A stretch of DNA of 64,000 nt from the NCBI RefSeq assembly GCF_018691265.1, contig NW_024881316.1, positions 11,220,819 to 11,284,818 of the forward strand. Reading direction: 5' to 3'. The notes beneath the pieces are model-generated. The model did no database searches, had not been told where the DNA came from, and was given only the letters and a program-made list of their open reading frames with translations. Each line of letters begins with the position of its first letter. Positions within the stretch are counted from its first letter, which is position 1. Positions 41,888 to 54,100 of this stretch are shown here, one piece after another. The position numbers and the translations under genes are program-made. Origin of the DNA: Tyto alba. Taxonomy: Eukaryota > Chordata > Aves > Strigiformes > Tytonidae.

Positions 41888-42625
41888 ATCACACTTTCTG
41901 CATATGTGGGCTGCCCTATACACCCTGTTTTATTGTTGCAAGCTGTCCCAGTAAAGACTTGCAGCAATGCCATATTTTTTCCCCCTGTGAACACAGGTTA
42001 TTTCAAGCTTTTGTCAGTGGCAACCACTCTTATGCAGCAACTGGTTTTGGAGTGCTCCCTGATGTCAGTACCACCTGGATGTGGACCTTTGCTACCTGTA
42101 ATAATACCAGTGGCCTCATTTGCTGTATCATTACAATTTGGCTTCTTATGTTAATAAGTTTGAAAAAGTAAAGGATTAAAGCTGGTGTTCTAGAAGTTGC
42201 CCTTCACTGGTTGTGTAAATAAAAATGTAGAATGACACTTCTGACTGAAGTTAGTGTGGTTTTCATAACTGTGCACTACAACAAAGCTGTAATCACAGTT
42301 AAGTTAGAATGTAATCCCAGGACAATTTTAAGCAAATAGCCCACAGTACTGCCTGTGAAATAGTGAAGGAGGGCATTTCTGTATTCCATGACTTTTTTGG
42401 GGGTTAAGAATGGGTTTATATGATTTCTCATTTTTGTAGTTTTTATTTATTCTATCAGTCTTTAACAAATGTTTATTGCTGCAATTTTTCAGTGTATCAT
42501 TGTTTTACTGCCCTTGTAGTACTGGAATTTAGTTGGAAGAATAAAACATTTACTTCTAATCTGTTTGTTTTTAATATGCAGGTGGAACTTTTGCTGTGTA
42601 TGAATAAACTTAAATCTGAGTGTTT
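41888..42625 (+). other. AKIRIN2: AKIRIN2 3' UTR
   Basis: Non-coding tail after the stop. Three AATAAA hexamers are at 42,218-42,223, 42,540-42,545 and 42,603-42,608, so alternative 3' ends of about 350, 675 and 740 bases are possible. Which are used cannot be told from sequence. A longer UTR reaching into the gap is also possible. Confidence 0.75.
42218..42608 (+). terminator. AKIRIN2: Poly(A) signals of AKIRIN2
   Basis: Three canonical AATAAA hexamers on the sense strand at 42,218, 42,540 and 42,603. The last two are 63 bases apart and the last one is followed by T- and G/T-rich sequence, as expected downstream of a cleavage site. Confidence 0.6.
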
Positions 42626-43927
42626 AAATGAAAACGTTATTTACTAGCGATAGTGGGTGGGTCAGAATTTTAGATCAGAAGGAGGATGTGGATGAAAATC
42701 TCAGGGAATTCTTCAGAGGCGAAGAAATCTTCCTTAGATTGGCTGTATAGTTTCCTGTTGTGGAGGCATGCTTGATACAGAGCTGGCAAGAAACTGTTGA
42801 TTTAAGTTGCTGCGGCTGACTCAAACAGCTGTGCTTGTCTTCCTTCAGATTCAAATGACACATCAAAGGAAATATGTTCAGAAGATAGAGCAGGCTCTTG
42901 CACCACAAGCTGGAACTACGTAGGTATTGGAAGAGCTAAAGGCGTGTAGTCTTTGTGTTCAGGGTCAAGGAGTTTGTTGTTGGATGCATTCAGCTGTTTG
43001 CTGGCTGCTGCTGTCTGTGCAATTCGGAGTCTCGGTGTGAATTCCTGAAAAGTTACTACATGGCAAGTCCAGATCTGTGTGCTGTGGGGTAGAAGTATTG
43101 TTTACCAAATGACTTGAATTATCTGCTTTGGGGACTTCAAAGCAGTTTCAGAGTAATCCTTTGATTATAAACTGCTGTTTTCTCTAACTTACTGTTGTCT
43201 TCTGGTTAAGTGAAAGTCTGTTGTGTAATAGATCTTTTTACGATTTCAAATTAACAGAAGAGTTTTAGTTGAAATGTAATTGAAACTTCAGCTGGTAGAT
43301 ACATGCATTAAGTGGCTCATGCCGATGCTTACGATGTCAGAAAAGCCATGTGATGAGCTCTAGTTCTTGGTGAATTTTACTCACTTTGTGGTCAGATTAC
43401 ATGTTCAGAATTAGGCACATCACCACGGTATCAGAGTATTTTCCGCTCACTTTCCAGAAACCTAACTTACCCAAATATTTGGATTCTTTTTACTGTATTT
43501 TCAGAATCTCAGAAATAGGAGATCTCTGCTAGACTCCCCTTTTGGGTCTTCTGTTACCACAGTTAAAACTATTGGGCTGTAATTTCTTGTCTGCCTCAGG
43601 GTTCTCAGTCACTCTCCTTCCTGCTCCTCGTTTTCTTGACCTGTTGTTAACTTGCCCGGGGTAGGAAACCCACTGCTTCTAGGTGGACCTCTACACAAAT
43701 TCCAGCATCCCGATAAATCTGTATCTGCTGTGTTCTAGAGGATCCTTGTTCTGACTCGATAGATATGTGTGTATGCCTAACTGATGGTTAGAGGTAGAAT
43801 TAAGATACCAGCCATTGTGCTGGTCTCTGTGTCGCAGTTTATCTTTTCCTTTGGGATATTAAGAGTTATTATAAATAAGAAGTGATGTCATGTTAGCACC
43901 CGGCCACTCCTGTGCTGCTCCAAATTA

Positions 43928-43997
43928 ATGCATAATAAGCAGTCTTCTGGCAGATTAAATATAATGCCACCATAGGTGCTTATGCATCACAGCTGTG
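43928..43997. promoter_or_regulatory. Inverted ATGCATAA motifs with E-box palindrome
   Basis: ATGCATAATAAGC (43,928-43,940) is mirrored by GCTTATGCAT (43,978-43,987), immediately followed by the palindrome CACAGCTGTG (43,988-43,997) with a CAGCTG E-box. POU-like and bHLH-like sites in this arrangement are typical of vertebrate enhancers. Conservation was not testable here, so this is a candidate only. Confidence 0.3.
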
Positions 43998-46807
43998 GTA
44001 TGCTTAATTTGTGCCTGTTTTGAAAATGAGGTTGCATTCTTGGAAATTTTTCATTTTTTAACCTGCTGCTTGTTCTGGCTTGGACTTTAAACTGGCTCCT
44101 TTTCCTAATCTTGGTGCCAATATCTGATGTGGTGAATTTCACATGAAAAGCTTGTCCTAACAAGTGACTTATTCTTTAGTAGGAAAATGGTGGGCTGCTT
44201 GATTACGGTTGAAAAAAAAGTAGGAAAATTGGGGTGCTGTGAGGGACAGGCTGGTGCTTGAAAACAAACCTGCTTTGGAGAGCCTTTACAGAGGCTTTTA
44301 AGTCAAGCAGAAATGTGTAAGATTCAGTAACTATCAGTTCTCAGCACTACATTTTGTGGTGGCCACGTTTAGAGTATTTTTGCAATTTGTATGTAACTGC
44401 AGTCTATGCAAAAGCAAAGCAAGCTGTGGACAGTTAATTGCAACTTAACAGTGAAACCAAAGATCTTGGTTAAGCTGTTTTAAGGTAGTGATGTGTAAAA
44501 TCCTTTTCAAGCAGATCTCAGTTAGTGTATACTTAAAAAGCAGCATGTGCATCCTGACTGTTGATTTTTGTGTCTAGAAGTGAGAGCCTGTAAGATTCAG
44601 TGTTTTTCAAGGATAAATGACATTCAAGCAATCTCCTGTGCTGATGCTTGAGATCTGCCTGTGTACTCTTGAAGAGCGAGACTATTAGCATATTCTGGTT
44701 GGAAACAGTGTTTTGTAAAAGGTCTCTTCATTCCTGAGTTGGGAATGAGGAAGGATTTAGATCTTTGATTCCACAGTGGGGAGGAAAAAACTGAGGCTGG
44801 TAAAGTATTAAGAGTTTATGCTCTTGTTGTGAACAAGTGCTTGTGACCTTTGTATTGGAAGCCATTCTCTGAGATGAAAAATGTGAGGATGAATGTTTGG
44901 CTTTACAGGCACCTGGCTTATTTTTATATTTTACTGCTGTTGTAGCTCCAAGATAAAAGAAAAATCAAGTTTGTTTGAAACCAGTAGTGCAGTAGTGTAA
45001 AGAGGTGTCAAAGAACAGCATCTGTGGCAGTAGAGAAAAATGGTGAACTATGCAGATGAGTTAATTTACTTTCAGGTCTCACTTTTGGCAGTAGTTTTGT
45101 TGGAAAGATGTGGCTACTGGAGAATACAATACAGGTATCAGTTCAGAGGTGAGGCTTTACATTGTTACAGTTTCAGAACTAATACTGTAATACAGCCATT
45201 GGCGTTTTTTTCTTTTTTTTTTGGTCCTGCTTGCTTTCAGTGAACATTGCGGACAGAAGGTTTCCTGGAGTATCTGCAGAACATGTTATTACTCTGCAGA
45301 CAGTTGTAGAAACTTAACGTTTGAAAATTACATACATATTTGCAGCTGAAATTTCTTGTGTATTTCAGCTAAGGTAGGTGAGGGTGAGTTTGGAATATTT
45401 ACAATAAAAAAATGGTAAAATATAAAATATGAGGAGCCAAATGTAAAATTCATACTGTATTAGACAGATTATCTGCAAACAGCCTGGTGATATTAGACCC
45501 CTAGCACCAGGATTATGACACGGTACTTCTATGTGATTTTAGTCAAGTATTTCCCCTTTAACACGTTGCAGTTGTAAGTGCCGAATTAAAGATTTGATCC
45601 TGAGAAATTGTAGATGGCATCGCAAACATGTGGCTTTAAGCTTCAGAATGTATGTTAGTGGAAGGGAAGAAACAACCGTTAACTGTTAATTCTTCCGTGT
45701 TAAGGCCGTGTTGCCTGCGCATTTGGGGATTAAAAGCCACACGCAGTCGAGGCTTTTTCTTTCCACCAATGTCACCCTCCAGAGGTGTGAGCTGGTGTGG
45801 GCTCACCTTGCAGTGGGTGAGGGGCAGGAGGGGAGGCGGCAGGCAGGTGGCAGAGCACAGCTGTGTGGGTTTTGCTGCTCCCTTCCATTTGCCAAGCGTA
45901 CTTGCAAGATAAATAGGCGAGGATTGGGACAGAGGAGGGCTGTTCAGTGCTCCCCTCCAACTGAAGCTTCTCACTTTCCTCTCTGCTGCCTGAAAGCCTT
46001 GCATCTGAAGAGCACTGCCATATAGGTCCTGTGGCTTGGTCTCTGGGGGAACAGTGGAATTTGGCTACCCTCCTGTCTTGGTGGAAGAAAGGAACTTTCA
46101 CAACCGCTCCACTGAGATCCTAAAAATTCTTGCTCTGAGTTTTCATCGTTACGTTTCCCAAGTTGTATGTTTAGGCAGTACAAAGGCAGATGAGCTGCTT
46201 GTCCTCCTCAGCCTCATTGTGATTTGCCTGGCAACGTTTAGAACCGGGCCCTCCCTTAAGTACAGCAGGAAATGTTACTGTGTCTCTGCAATTAGCGCAA
46301 TTGGGAAATCCATGACTCCTACCCTCTCCGAGGGTATTTAAAACAAGCCTCACCTATCTTACGTACATTCCTGGGTAAATGGCCTGCTAAGTTATAGGTT
46401 CTTGTAACAGGACTTCCCCCCTCCCCCAGTACAGATCTGGTTTCTGCGAGTGATTCAATCTTCGGCGCTTCAGGCTAGCATTTTCAGTTTTGAGTAGGCT
46501 GAAGTGCCAGTGCAACTAAGTGGGAGCATCTGGATTCTAGTGATGGCTGCACACGTGCACTGAGAGCAGCACTTAAATGCCTCAAATAGAAGGAAAGTCA
46601 AGTCTGTAATTCTGTGTCAGCTGAGGAAGTCTGGGAATTTTTTGGAGGTAGATAGTCTTTGGCAATAAATGAAATAATCACCATTCATCTTTTAAGGAGG
46701 CTGGGAGGGACAAAGTCTAAATGCCTTTCTGTAACTGCAGCCCTTTCCTAGGTGATAAGACTTGACCTGAAGTCTCCACCCATACTGCTGAAATGCCTGT
46801 GTGGCAG

Positions 46808-46829
46808 CCCTCCCTCCCTCCCTCCCTCC
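46808..46829. repeat. (TCCC)n microsatellite
   Basis: About five CCCT/TCCC units in a row. The complementary strand is G-rich (GGGA units) and could form a G-quadruplex. Confidence 0.85.
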
Positions 46830-47587
46830 GGAGGGTTTATCAGCACATGGCAGATGTGCGTGCTGCTCTAGAGGGAAACACAGCTTTTCCCAGGGTTGGG
46901 AAAGATGGGACGCTGACATCAGCACAACCACATGTCTAAACAAACGATGTCTAAGCAGAGTTGAACCTTAAGGCAGCAAGATCAGCAGTGTAGCTTTTGA
47001 GTGCCCAAGAGAAGGAAGGGGGCAGGTTAGGACATCCCTGTGTTACTCTGATACCTGGAATCAGGTGTAGCTTTTCCTTAACAACCAGCTGCTTTGGGGA
47101 CCAGAACTCCTCCAGCAACCACCATGTTTTTTCCAGAGCTTCAGCACAGCAGTTTATTCCTGGCTTTTATTACAGTATCAGGCACCAGGCAGAGAATAGC
47201 AGCTCTTAGGTCTATCCTGACCAAAGCTGAAGCAGCTGTGAGCCATTCCAGGCCTGTTACAGCAAAGGGGACAGCACTGGCAACTCGTACTTCAGGTGTG
47301 GGTTTTACTACCTTCCTCCACTGCACGTGAGTGCCATGTTCTTATTTAGTCTGTGCTGACACAAGTTCCCTGACAGCACTAGTTAACTTCAGTAGAAAAA
47401 GGGAATTATTGAAGCAGTTTGCCTTTGCTCTTCTTAAAAAGCAAATATCTGTGTGTCTCTTCAAACTTACTGTCCCCTTCTCTTCCTTGTGAAGGAGTTC
47501 TCCGGGTGTTGCAACCAGTTTTGGTTTGAAGAACATGCAGCAGAGGCTGAACATGGAAGCTTCTTTGTTTTTTTTTAGCATAGTGGT

Positions 47588-48019
47588 TTTATTTATTTTT
47601 AAATGTGTAGTTCAGGGATCTGGAAGGCATTTTATAATGATGACTCAAATCTTAGGAGCTTATAAGAAGCAAGTTAATAATACTGCTTCATCACTTACAT
47701 AGCTTACACAGCCAGTGTTGTCCTTTTGGCTTGCCAGCCTGAATTCTATCCATATAGTGTTAAATATCACACATCAAAGAAGATTAAAACTGGCACAACA
47801 CTACAGTATTTGGAACAAGAGCATTAAGCGAGCACTACATTACACAGAGAGGCTGAGCATTAAAAACCAACATCACTGTTCAGGCCTATCCAGGCACTCG
47901 GAATGTATCCATCTCACAACAGCCAGCCATGGTTGACTTCGACACGGTATGCGAAGTTAGCAAGGACTAGCTTGGTGGGAACACAGCCATTGCACAACGT
48001 TAGAAAGAACAGGTTTATT
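47588..48019 (-). terminator. ORC3: Candidate poly(A) signals of ORC3
   Basis: On the minus strand an AATAAA lies at 48,014-48,019, only about 17 bases past the stop codon, and two overlapping copies lie at 47,588-47,597, about 440 bases past it. The proximal one would give an extremely short 3' UTR; the distal pair gives an ordinary one and is my preferred main end. Confidence 0.5.
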
Positions 48020-48036
48020 AAGATCTTAGTGGCACA
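47598..48036 (-). other. ORC3: ORC3 3' UTR (probable)
   Basis: Sequence between the ORC3 stop codon and the distal AATAAA pair. No coding potential is seen. Its extent depends on which poly(A) signal is used. Confidence 0.5.
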
Positions 48037-48142
48037 TTAACATCCTCCCCATGTCAACCTCGCCACGTGGTCGGTTTTCTGCTTGCTAGGCTTGATGAAG
48101 CCTAAGAGTTCCAGTTCCGAAACAGCTCGAATGAAACGAGCA
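48037..48142 (-). CDS. ORC3: ORC3 last coding exon
   Basis: 106 bases. It completes a His codon, then encodes [20 protein letters not shown] and [14 protein letters not shown], then TAA (48,037-48,039). This is the end of the winged-helix domain. The acceptor is GTCCAG|TGCTCG. Confidence 0.96.
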
Positions 48143-51100
48143 CTGGACATTTCAGTAAAGGAAAGTGAGTGTGCTTTTTAGGACAGGTATTGATGGAGAC
48201 ACCATTCTCTCTAGGAGGGGAAGATTTCTAAGACATGGTAAGCACAGATTGCACAAAATGTTGTGTTGCACACTAAAATTGTTGGAATAAGGGCAGAGCA
48301 TGATGTGCCTACAGAAGCACAAATTTTCAATCTAGTTAGTATTTGCTACATGTATACAATGTGGCAACAAAAGAAGAGTTCCTTTGCTGCTAAGACAAGC
48401 TTAAAGCCTACAACAATCCTAATTTTGTAGTCTCTCGGAAGAAAGAATTTATACTTCCATGTCCCTTGACAAAAAAAAAAAAGAGGAAGACAGATAATTA
48501 TAGAGGGTTTTTCTGAGGTTTCATAAAACAGCATCACCTTTACTTCACTCCCTATACCTTTCATGCTGCCTTACTGACACTCAGTTAAACAGAGTTTAGT
48601 TTTGTGTTAATTGCCAGTGGAGCTTATAGAAAAAAAAAAAAAGCCTTATACTAAAGGAAAGCTAAGTATAGTTATTAGAGCATATAAATATTCTTCCTGT
48701 ACTTGTCTGCTTTTGTACAACTACTCATCTCTGTGGCAGCACTATTGTTGTAGCCATGAGTTTTGGTTCTAATGTTCATCCTTTAAGTATTTTGCAGGCC
48801 TCAGTTAAGAATCGGGACAAAGTAAGAAGCAGAATGGATGTTTTGTGGGAGCTAAAATCCTCAACTCTAGGGTATCAGAACTCACAGCTTCTACAGAGAC
48901 ACTACTTTTGTAATGATTTCCTCTGCTAATGCTTCTGTCTTCCTCACACAAAACTACTGGCTCTATTTCTCCCTCTGGTCTCTAAGTCACAGCTATCCTA
49001 TCACCTGTTCCCCAGTAATCCTCTCCCCCTGTACAGCCGCTGTACCAACTCTCAGATGATTTAACAGAATAGAATAGTTCAACTTGTTTTAAGGACTGCT
49101 GGTTTTCAGAACCAAACACCTCCTGTCGACAAAAGCTGCTCTCTTACCTCACCACCCCCAGCCCAGCTATTTCAGCTGTGACACTTTCAGTACATTAAGG
49201 CTGTTTAAACTACTCATTCTTCTGGAATTAGTTATCAATGCAGGTGAAGGTGTATTTTAAAAATCCTAGTTCATTAATCCCAGGATCTGAACGTCAGACT
49301 GGAGAGAAATGAGAAAGGATACTGAATAACATCATCCACCTGGTCCGAGGAAGCTGCATCTGCATTTGGTCCCTCAGCTGCCGTCACCACAGTTGAGAAA
49401 GCCTAGAATGAGAAAAGCAGCACAGATTTAACACCTTTCTTAGACAGACAGCGCTGCATATAAAAAATGAGCTCCAAGCTGATGCCTGTCACTCAGAAGG
49501 AACGAAATTTTGGAATGGTAACTCTGTGAGGTCAGTTCAGGAGCAATTGAAAGAACAAGCAAGGTTACATATTGCCATGGAAGGAATACAGAATGAAAGA
49601 CATCACTTTACGAACTTGTGTGCCTTCATTTTAAATCCAATTATAGTTCTGGTCCCCAACCCATTCTCAGAAAAAATACAGAGCTGAAAAACATTCTCAA
49701 AGCGAGACTGCTTAAACATTCTGGAAAAAATGAAGGAAATAAGTTGGCTGTGAAAAAATGTATAAAACTGAGGGACAGCAAGAGGCTGGCTAGGAATCTT
49801 CTGTCCACTTTTATTTCCAGTACACAAACAAAACAGAACAAGTAAAAGGAATGTCCTGTGTACTGCATGTAGTTAAGCTAGAGCATTTCCTGCCTGAGGA
49901 TGCTGTGGTTGCTAAAAAGTTACCCAGGTAGGCTTACGAAATACAGAGAAACCATTCCAGTTTAGAAAACTAGAGCTAAAACATGATTGTTAGATAGGGA
50001 GTATTTGGAGAATATATCCTATTAATATATACTCTCCTGTTACACTCTGCTTTTGGTCACAGTATGAGACAGGATGTCAGGCTAGAAGGACCTTTGCTCT
50101 TCCCTAGCACAAGCATTCTCTCCAAGAGCCCCACACTTGCCAAGCAGCAGCACTTGCCTGTTTCCATAAAAGTGTCACAGAATATTTAAAAACAAAGGGG
50201 GGAGAGAAAGGCAGCTTTGTGAAGCATAAAAATCTGATCTGTGCCAAGCAGAAAAGAAGCAGAAGCAAAAGATTTTCATCACAGAGTAATAATGCTGAAA
50301 GTAAATGATTCACAGGAGTCAGAGGAAGACTGTGGGCTGACGATTGGAGTTACGGTGTGTTCTTGCACAGGATAGACTGAGGTATGTCATGATTTAAGCT
50401 GTCAAAAGGGGCACTGAAGAAAAGCAGACTTGCAGCAAAAGTAAATCAGAATACTGAAAGCAGGTAAAGGCAATGTTTGCACTGTCACCTACCTCTAACC
50501 AATCAACGAGATTAATCAATCTGCCACATTCCAAATGAAGCTTATATACTATGCATATGTCAGGGGCTTTATTAGAAATGCTTCCTCCATCACTTTTCAA
50601 AGCTTGATTCTGATGGAAAGAAAATGAAAGCAAGTAACTTTGATCAGTTTTTAATCATGAACAATCTCTGAGGGTAGATACAGCATTATTTCAGGAAATT
50701 GTCACAGTAGGTACTTTAACCAAATGCTTACTGGATGTGTGTTTCATGGGAAGTTGATGGTGCAAAGGAAAAAAAAAACAACAAGAAAATAAGAAAACAT
50801 GCAATTAAAAAAAAAAAACAAGCCACAACAAAAACTACCTAGGTACTTCACTCCTGGTATTCCTTCTACAATCTTGTAGACTTACGCAGACTCGACTCTA
50901 ATGAGTGATTATCCGATAAGGCTTTTCCTCAATTCTTTTGCTAGTTTTATTTATGTATCAGAGAGAAATACTCTGTTTGGTGGATTCAGGAAAATAAACT
51001 ATTCCTGATTTGCCTCAGACCGCGTAAAAAATAGAAAAGGGTCCCTTCCCCTCTGCTACTTCCCCACACCCCCCAAAGGAAGGAGGAAGTCTTACTATAG

Positions 51101-54100
51101 ATCTATCAGATGTACTAAAAAGCAAAATTGCTTCTCTCATCTCAGTTTTATCTTTGAAATGAACAATCATTCCTCTCTGGCTTGAAACTCAGCACCTATA
51201 AAGGCAAAAGTCCGATTTCTCACAAACTATTCTATGTCAGGAAATTCAGGTCATCTGCACCAAATCATTTACTTGAGAAGTAAAAAAGCCACTTGAGCCA
51301 GAACAAAAGTCTCTGTAGAGCTGCAGAAATTTACATTTCATATTCGTTCTTTTTTTTTTTTTTTTTTTTCAGTTTCATGCAAAGAAGCCAGATCTCTTAA
51401 TACGAACACAACCACTGATCATTCCTTTCAGTTCATAAAAATTTTTGCTAAAATGCTTTTATACGCTAGTAAAATGTGCCAGTTACTTTTAGGAAGTCTA
51501 TAAAGCCCTAGCAAGCCCTTCATAAATAAATGCTTTTCAAGGTTGGAAAGAAGGTTGGACAAAGGATGTAACTTTGCTCAAGAATCTCTAGCTTCCCTTT
51601 CATAGATCTCAATCCCTGCAATTTGTGAGACTGATTCAGTTCGGACTCTAGCACTTGAGACACTTCACAAGTTCCAGAAAGCCTAAGAATTTCCAAGTTT
51701 TATTCATTCTGTACAAGGAACACAAAGGCCACAGACATTAGGTTAATGTCTGTCAGTTCAGTCCAGATGGTCTCCAGATAAATTCAGAGTAACACGGGTA
51801 AACCCTCAAAATGTTACAATCCAGACATTAATTTACCAGCCTGTAATTCAGGAGCATACCATAATAGTTTCAAACACTCTTGCGTTATTAACTAGCACAG
51901 GTGAAGTTACACCTGGCTCTGATCTAGTGGCTCACCACTGCCCGGAGGGATAACCTTTCTCTTTTCCCCTCTGTCACTTCTAATACACTGCACTGATTTT
52001 CTAATCTTAAAACCAGAACAGTTATCACAACCAAGAGAGGATGTAACTTTTCAAGCAACTGTACTCTCCCCGAACAGGGTCATCCATCTGCAGAAATGAG
52101 TATCTAGCTGGACCACATGCCAAGAACGATCCAGGGGAGCTATCACTGATGGGCACTGCAGGGTCTCTGCCAGCACCTGGAAGAGTTCAGCCTCGCTTGT
52201 GATAACTAGGCCAAGTCTTCCCAGCACAGCGGGAGGGTGCTGCAGCTGCGCCCGGGGACACCCCAGCTTCCTGAGGCAGCAGCACACACGTGGTCCCCAA
52301 GAGGAAATAACCAGGCTGACAAGCAGGAAGCTGCCCTAGAACGAGCAGGCGGTTGTGAAACCACACGTACAGCACAGAGGTGCTGTTGCAGAACGGAGTG
52401 AGGGAGTGGGAGCAGCCCCCACCACTGCTGAGGAGGGGTTTCTCTTGCTTGACCCTGCCCCAGAGGCGAGACAGAGGGCAGAGATGTACCGTGCCCAGGC
52501 ATCAATCTTACTGGCTTCCCCAAGGACCAAATGCTGGTTATCCCCCTGCCCTCATGTGGGAGCTTAATTGCAACTCAAGGGTTTTCATTTCATAGTAATC
52601 GAAGTATCTTCATGGGTAGTAGGGCTCGCTCTTTGAGATCTATGTGAAAAATCACCCTTCTTACCCAAGGCCAAGAACAAAACTTGCATGATCATCTAAA
52701 CCCCAGGAAGAGCCAAAATCAGATTTCCTTGTGCTGACACAATACTAAGCAGTGCCTTGCTGGTATTCCACATTACAACTTAGTGAATTTTCAAGGGATC
52801 AGTGAAAACAGAATTACACCTTTTTTATGGTGGTGTGGGTTTTTTTGTTGTTGGCTTTTTTTTGTTGTTGTTTTGGTTTTTTTAAGATAAGCATAATCCT
52901 TGGTTCATGTTTTGCTAAATAAATGACTGGAATCCTGTACAAAATGCATCCTATCTCAATCATTTGCTGGTACTCCACTGAAGCAGATCCTTTTCTGTCC
53001 TCGCCTTCTGGAAGGAACAGCTCTAGAGAACTTTGCTCTGGTCATGGCCCAGGAAAGTACAAGCTATGCAGAAGTCACGGATACAATTAAGAAAAAATAT
53101 TTCTTTGACTCACACAGATTAAAATGCTAAGCAAGGTACTCAGACAATACTGCTGCTGTTAGAAACTATGCCAAACCTTCACAATCTACTCGGAAAACAT
53201 CAGAAGTATGTTAAAGTATGTCAAAGAACAAAGTGCAGGATGACAGAGGGCTTTAAATCCTGTCAACTCATCAAAGAGAATACTTATTAAACACATCAAT
53301 AGGTAGATTTTGCTAGCTCTCCTAATCTATATTCTTACAGGTTTTCTAAAAATATAAATTACTGAGGTTCATATTAGGTGTCTTTAACGGTAGCCCACTT
53401 GCTAACTACTGTTTTCACAAATAAGCTCTTGAAGTGGTTTTAGAAATAAGCCCTGCACACAGCAAAACTGACAACCCTCATGCAGATAGAGGCACCATGC
53501 CAACAAACCCAATACGAATCTGGCTGTAGATTTCAAAGACTGATCTTTATCCAGTATGATTCCCGATAAGCGTTGGCTTTGACTCGAGTAACATAATCGT
53601 TCAGATACAGCTACAACCAATGCTTTCTTCAAAACTGTAATCACATTTTTAAGGGAAATGTTAGGGCACGAGGGTAACTCCAAGTAGCACCTGTAATCCA
53701 GGGCAAAAAGAAATGTATGTTCACTCCTTTTCCACATCCCACTCTCTTTCCTTTGGTCATCCCGTGAATTTGATTTATGAAAGAAGTGGAAAAGGGGCTG
53801 CTTTTCTTCTCTAGAAAAGGGCGGGGTTAGCTAACAGAATCAGTGACAATCCTTTTATTGGAGTCAGAAAAGATAGCAAGTCAACACACAACAGATACGA
53901 AAATAAATGTAAAAAGAACAGAGAACTCCTTCAAATATGCTGCGTTTAAGCTATCGTTAATGTCATCACTCAGCCTGAACAGAGCCTTCACCTTACATCA
54001 AGTCTACACTGTGAGGACTAAGCACCTGCCCTGTAAAGAAAAGCTCTGGAAAGAGCCACAGGCACTTTTTTCCCCCATGGACAGTCATCCCATTTGTAAC

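Larger units (their letters stand above)
42626..47580. other. Gap between convergent AKIRIN2 and ORC3
   Basis: About 5 kb between the two 3' ends. No protein gene is supportable; open frames around 45.6-46.3 kb overlap in many frames and have no recognisable domain. The region holds a (TCCC)n tract and a motif-rich segment near 43.9-44.0 kb, both listed separately. It is moderately GC-richer at 45.7-47.3 kb. Confidence 0.65.

Noticed and set aside
45636..46353. Overlapping open frames of 80-120 codons on both strands between AKIRIN2 and ORC3.
   Set aside because: Multiple frames are open at once, which reflects composition rather than coding; no domain or splice partner seen.
52050..52567. 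Several overlapping open frames on both strands in a GC-richer part of an ORC3 intron.
   Set aside because: None resembles ORC3 or another known protein, and the flanking ORC3 exons join in frame without an extra exon.
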